From: Desulfovibrio sp. UIB00
GTDB taxonomy: Bacteria; Desulfobacterota; Desulfovibrionia; Desulfovibrionales; Desulfovibrionaceae
Assembly (NCBI RefSeq): GCF_022508225.1
Contig: NZ_JAETXJ010000010.1
Coordinates: forward strand, 43,753-107,752
Direction: 5' to 3'
DNA length: 64,000 bases
Part shown: positions 63,394 to 64,000 of the stretch, in pieces
Layout of the letters: every line of letters starts with the position of its first letter
Position numbering within the stretch: position 1 is the first letter of the stretch
Translations under genes and position numbers: made by a program
Notes under the pieces: generated by a model
Seen by the model: the letters and a program-made list of their open reading frames with translations, nothing else
Told to the model about the DNA's origin: nothing
Databases searched by the model: none

Positions 63394-64000
63394 GACCCCC
63401 TCCACATGACTTGCTGTGTTGGTTGGGCTGCGGTCTGTTCGCCTGAAGTAGGCGGTATCAATCGGCTGTTAGCTCGGTACTCAGACTCGTAGTCACAAAC
63501 ATCACTAAGCCGATACTATGGCGGGTCTGTTACAAAAATAATTGAATTTGACGGCGAATCAAATTCGTCAGAGATAATTTGAAAAGACAATTACCAAAAA
63601 GAAAGAGGGAATTGAGCCAATTGTTACAGCAGTATTACGCGACTTTTGACAACAAAGTTACAGCGGTAATTGTGCGTTTGCGCGGGGCCTCAATTGATCG
63701 GCGTGTAGATGGGAGAACGGATGATCTTTAGTGATAGCCGTGTCCGATGCGGCAATGATGCCAAGAACACGTTGATCGGCTCAACTTAATTTATTATTGC
63801 CCTTCGGGCGCTATCTTCCGCCGTCCGGCGGAGTTTGGGACGCCTGTGCGGCGCGCAGCAAGGCGGGGCCTGTTATGGGGGCTACGCCCCCTTCTCGGCC
63901 CCCCTTGCATCCCCCCCGAAGCACCCCGAAGAGGGACTACCAATTACCCCAGCATGGCGTGGGCAACGCGGCTGAAGCTCGGGAGCTTCCTTCCCTCGCT
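63394..64000. other. Terminal intergenic region
   Basis: About 600 bases with no gene that I can support. From 63530 to 63660 it is AT-rich with an inverted repeat GAATTTGA/TCAAATTC (63544-63551 and 63559-63566), a likely promoter region for the EAL-CBS-GGDEF gene. From 63790 on it is GC-rich with several palindromes. Confidence 0.4.
63858..63908. repeat. Nested GC-rich palindrome
   Basis: Outer arms GCAAGGCGGGGCC (63858-63870) and GGCCCCCCTTGC (63897-63908) pair with one bulge. Inner arms GGGGGC and GCCCCC (63877-63882 and 63886-63891) form a second stem. It could be a dispersed intergenic repeat or a structured RNA. Confidence 0.5.

Noticed and set aside
1..64000. CRISPR array, rRNA operon or insertion sequence
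   Set aside because: No regularly spaced repeats, no rRNA signature and no transposase were seen on either strand.

Overview
The window reads as chromosomal DNA of a Desulfovibrio-type sulfate-reducing bacterium (inference). The grounds are a tungstate uptake and tungsto-pterin gene set with an integrase-derived regulator of the kind known from Desulfovibrionales, an aldehyde:ferredoxin oxidoreductase, a multiheme c-type cytochrome, an indolepyruvate:ferredoxin oxidoreductase, a bacteriohemerythrin chemoreceptor, flagellar genes and GC-rich codon use. A periplasmic choloylglycine-hydrolase-family enzyme and a sulfatase would suit an animal-gut lifestyle, but that is not proven here.

Layout. 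0-10.2 kb is a tungsten/molybdopterin block: two MoeA proteins (the second fused to a substrate-binding domain) on the plus strand. Opposite them on the minus strand lie tunR, tupABC, aor, a MoaD-like sulfur carrier and a ThiF/MoeB-like enzyme. 10.6-16.7 kb is a minus-strand run encoding a sulfatase, an eight-heme/HEAT/TPR cytochrome, an Ntn amidohydrolase and an outer-membrane barrel, closed by a strong terminator. 17.4-24.2 kb holds two cyclic-di-GMP enzymes, a TauE-type exporter and a pair of DJ-1/PfpI-superfamily genes. 24.3-28.2 kb is a three-gene operon: a nonulosonic-acid synthase, a putative surface-sugar transferase and a Sel1-repeat protein. 28.4-36.2 kb holds rdgB, fliD-fliS, another diguanylate cyclase, a PAP2 phosphatase and an alpha/beta hydrolase. 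36.4-42.6 kb holds a hemerythrin chemoreceptor, an ABC-F ATPase, a secreted hydrolase and a methyltransferase.

42.6-52.8 kb looks like a genomic island inserted at tRNA-Ser(CGA). It has AT-rich segments, a 13-bp direct repeat of the tRNA 3' region at both ends, a giant 2053-residue protein with helical-repeat flanks around two tandem PIN-like nuclease cores, a HipBA toxin-antitoxin pair and an AT-rich secreted protein. No integrase is visible in it. This is the best candidate for an undescribed system, probably defence-related (inference).

53-64 kb returns to core genes: proA-nadD-TPR, a membrane-anchored TPR protein, iorAB (IorA with a depleted iron-sulfur domain), a chemoreceptor and an EAL-CBS-GGDEF protein. 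Working together, the first block imports tungstate, inserts it into pterin and matures AOR. The iorAB pair and AOR could form a ferredoxin-linked amino-acid degradation route (2-keto acid or aldehyde oxidation). Four c-di-GMP proteins, two chemoreceptors and the flagellar genes give the window a motility/surface theme.
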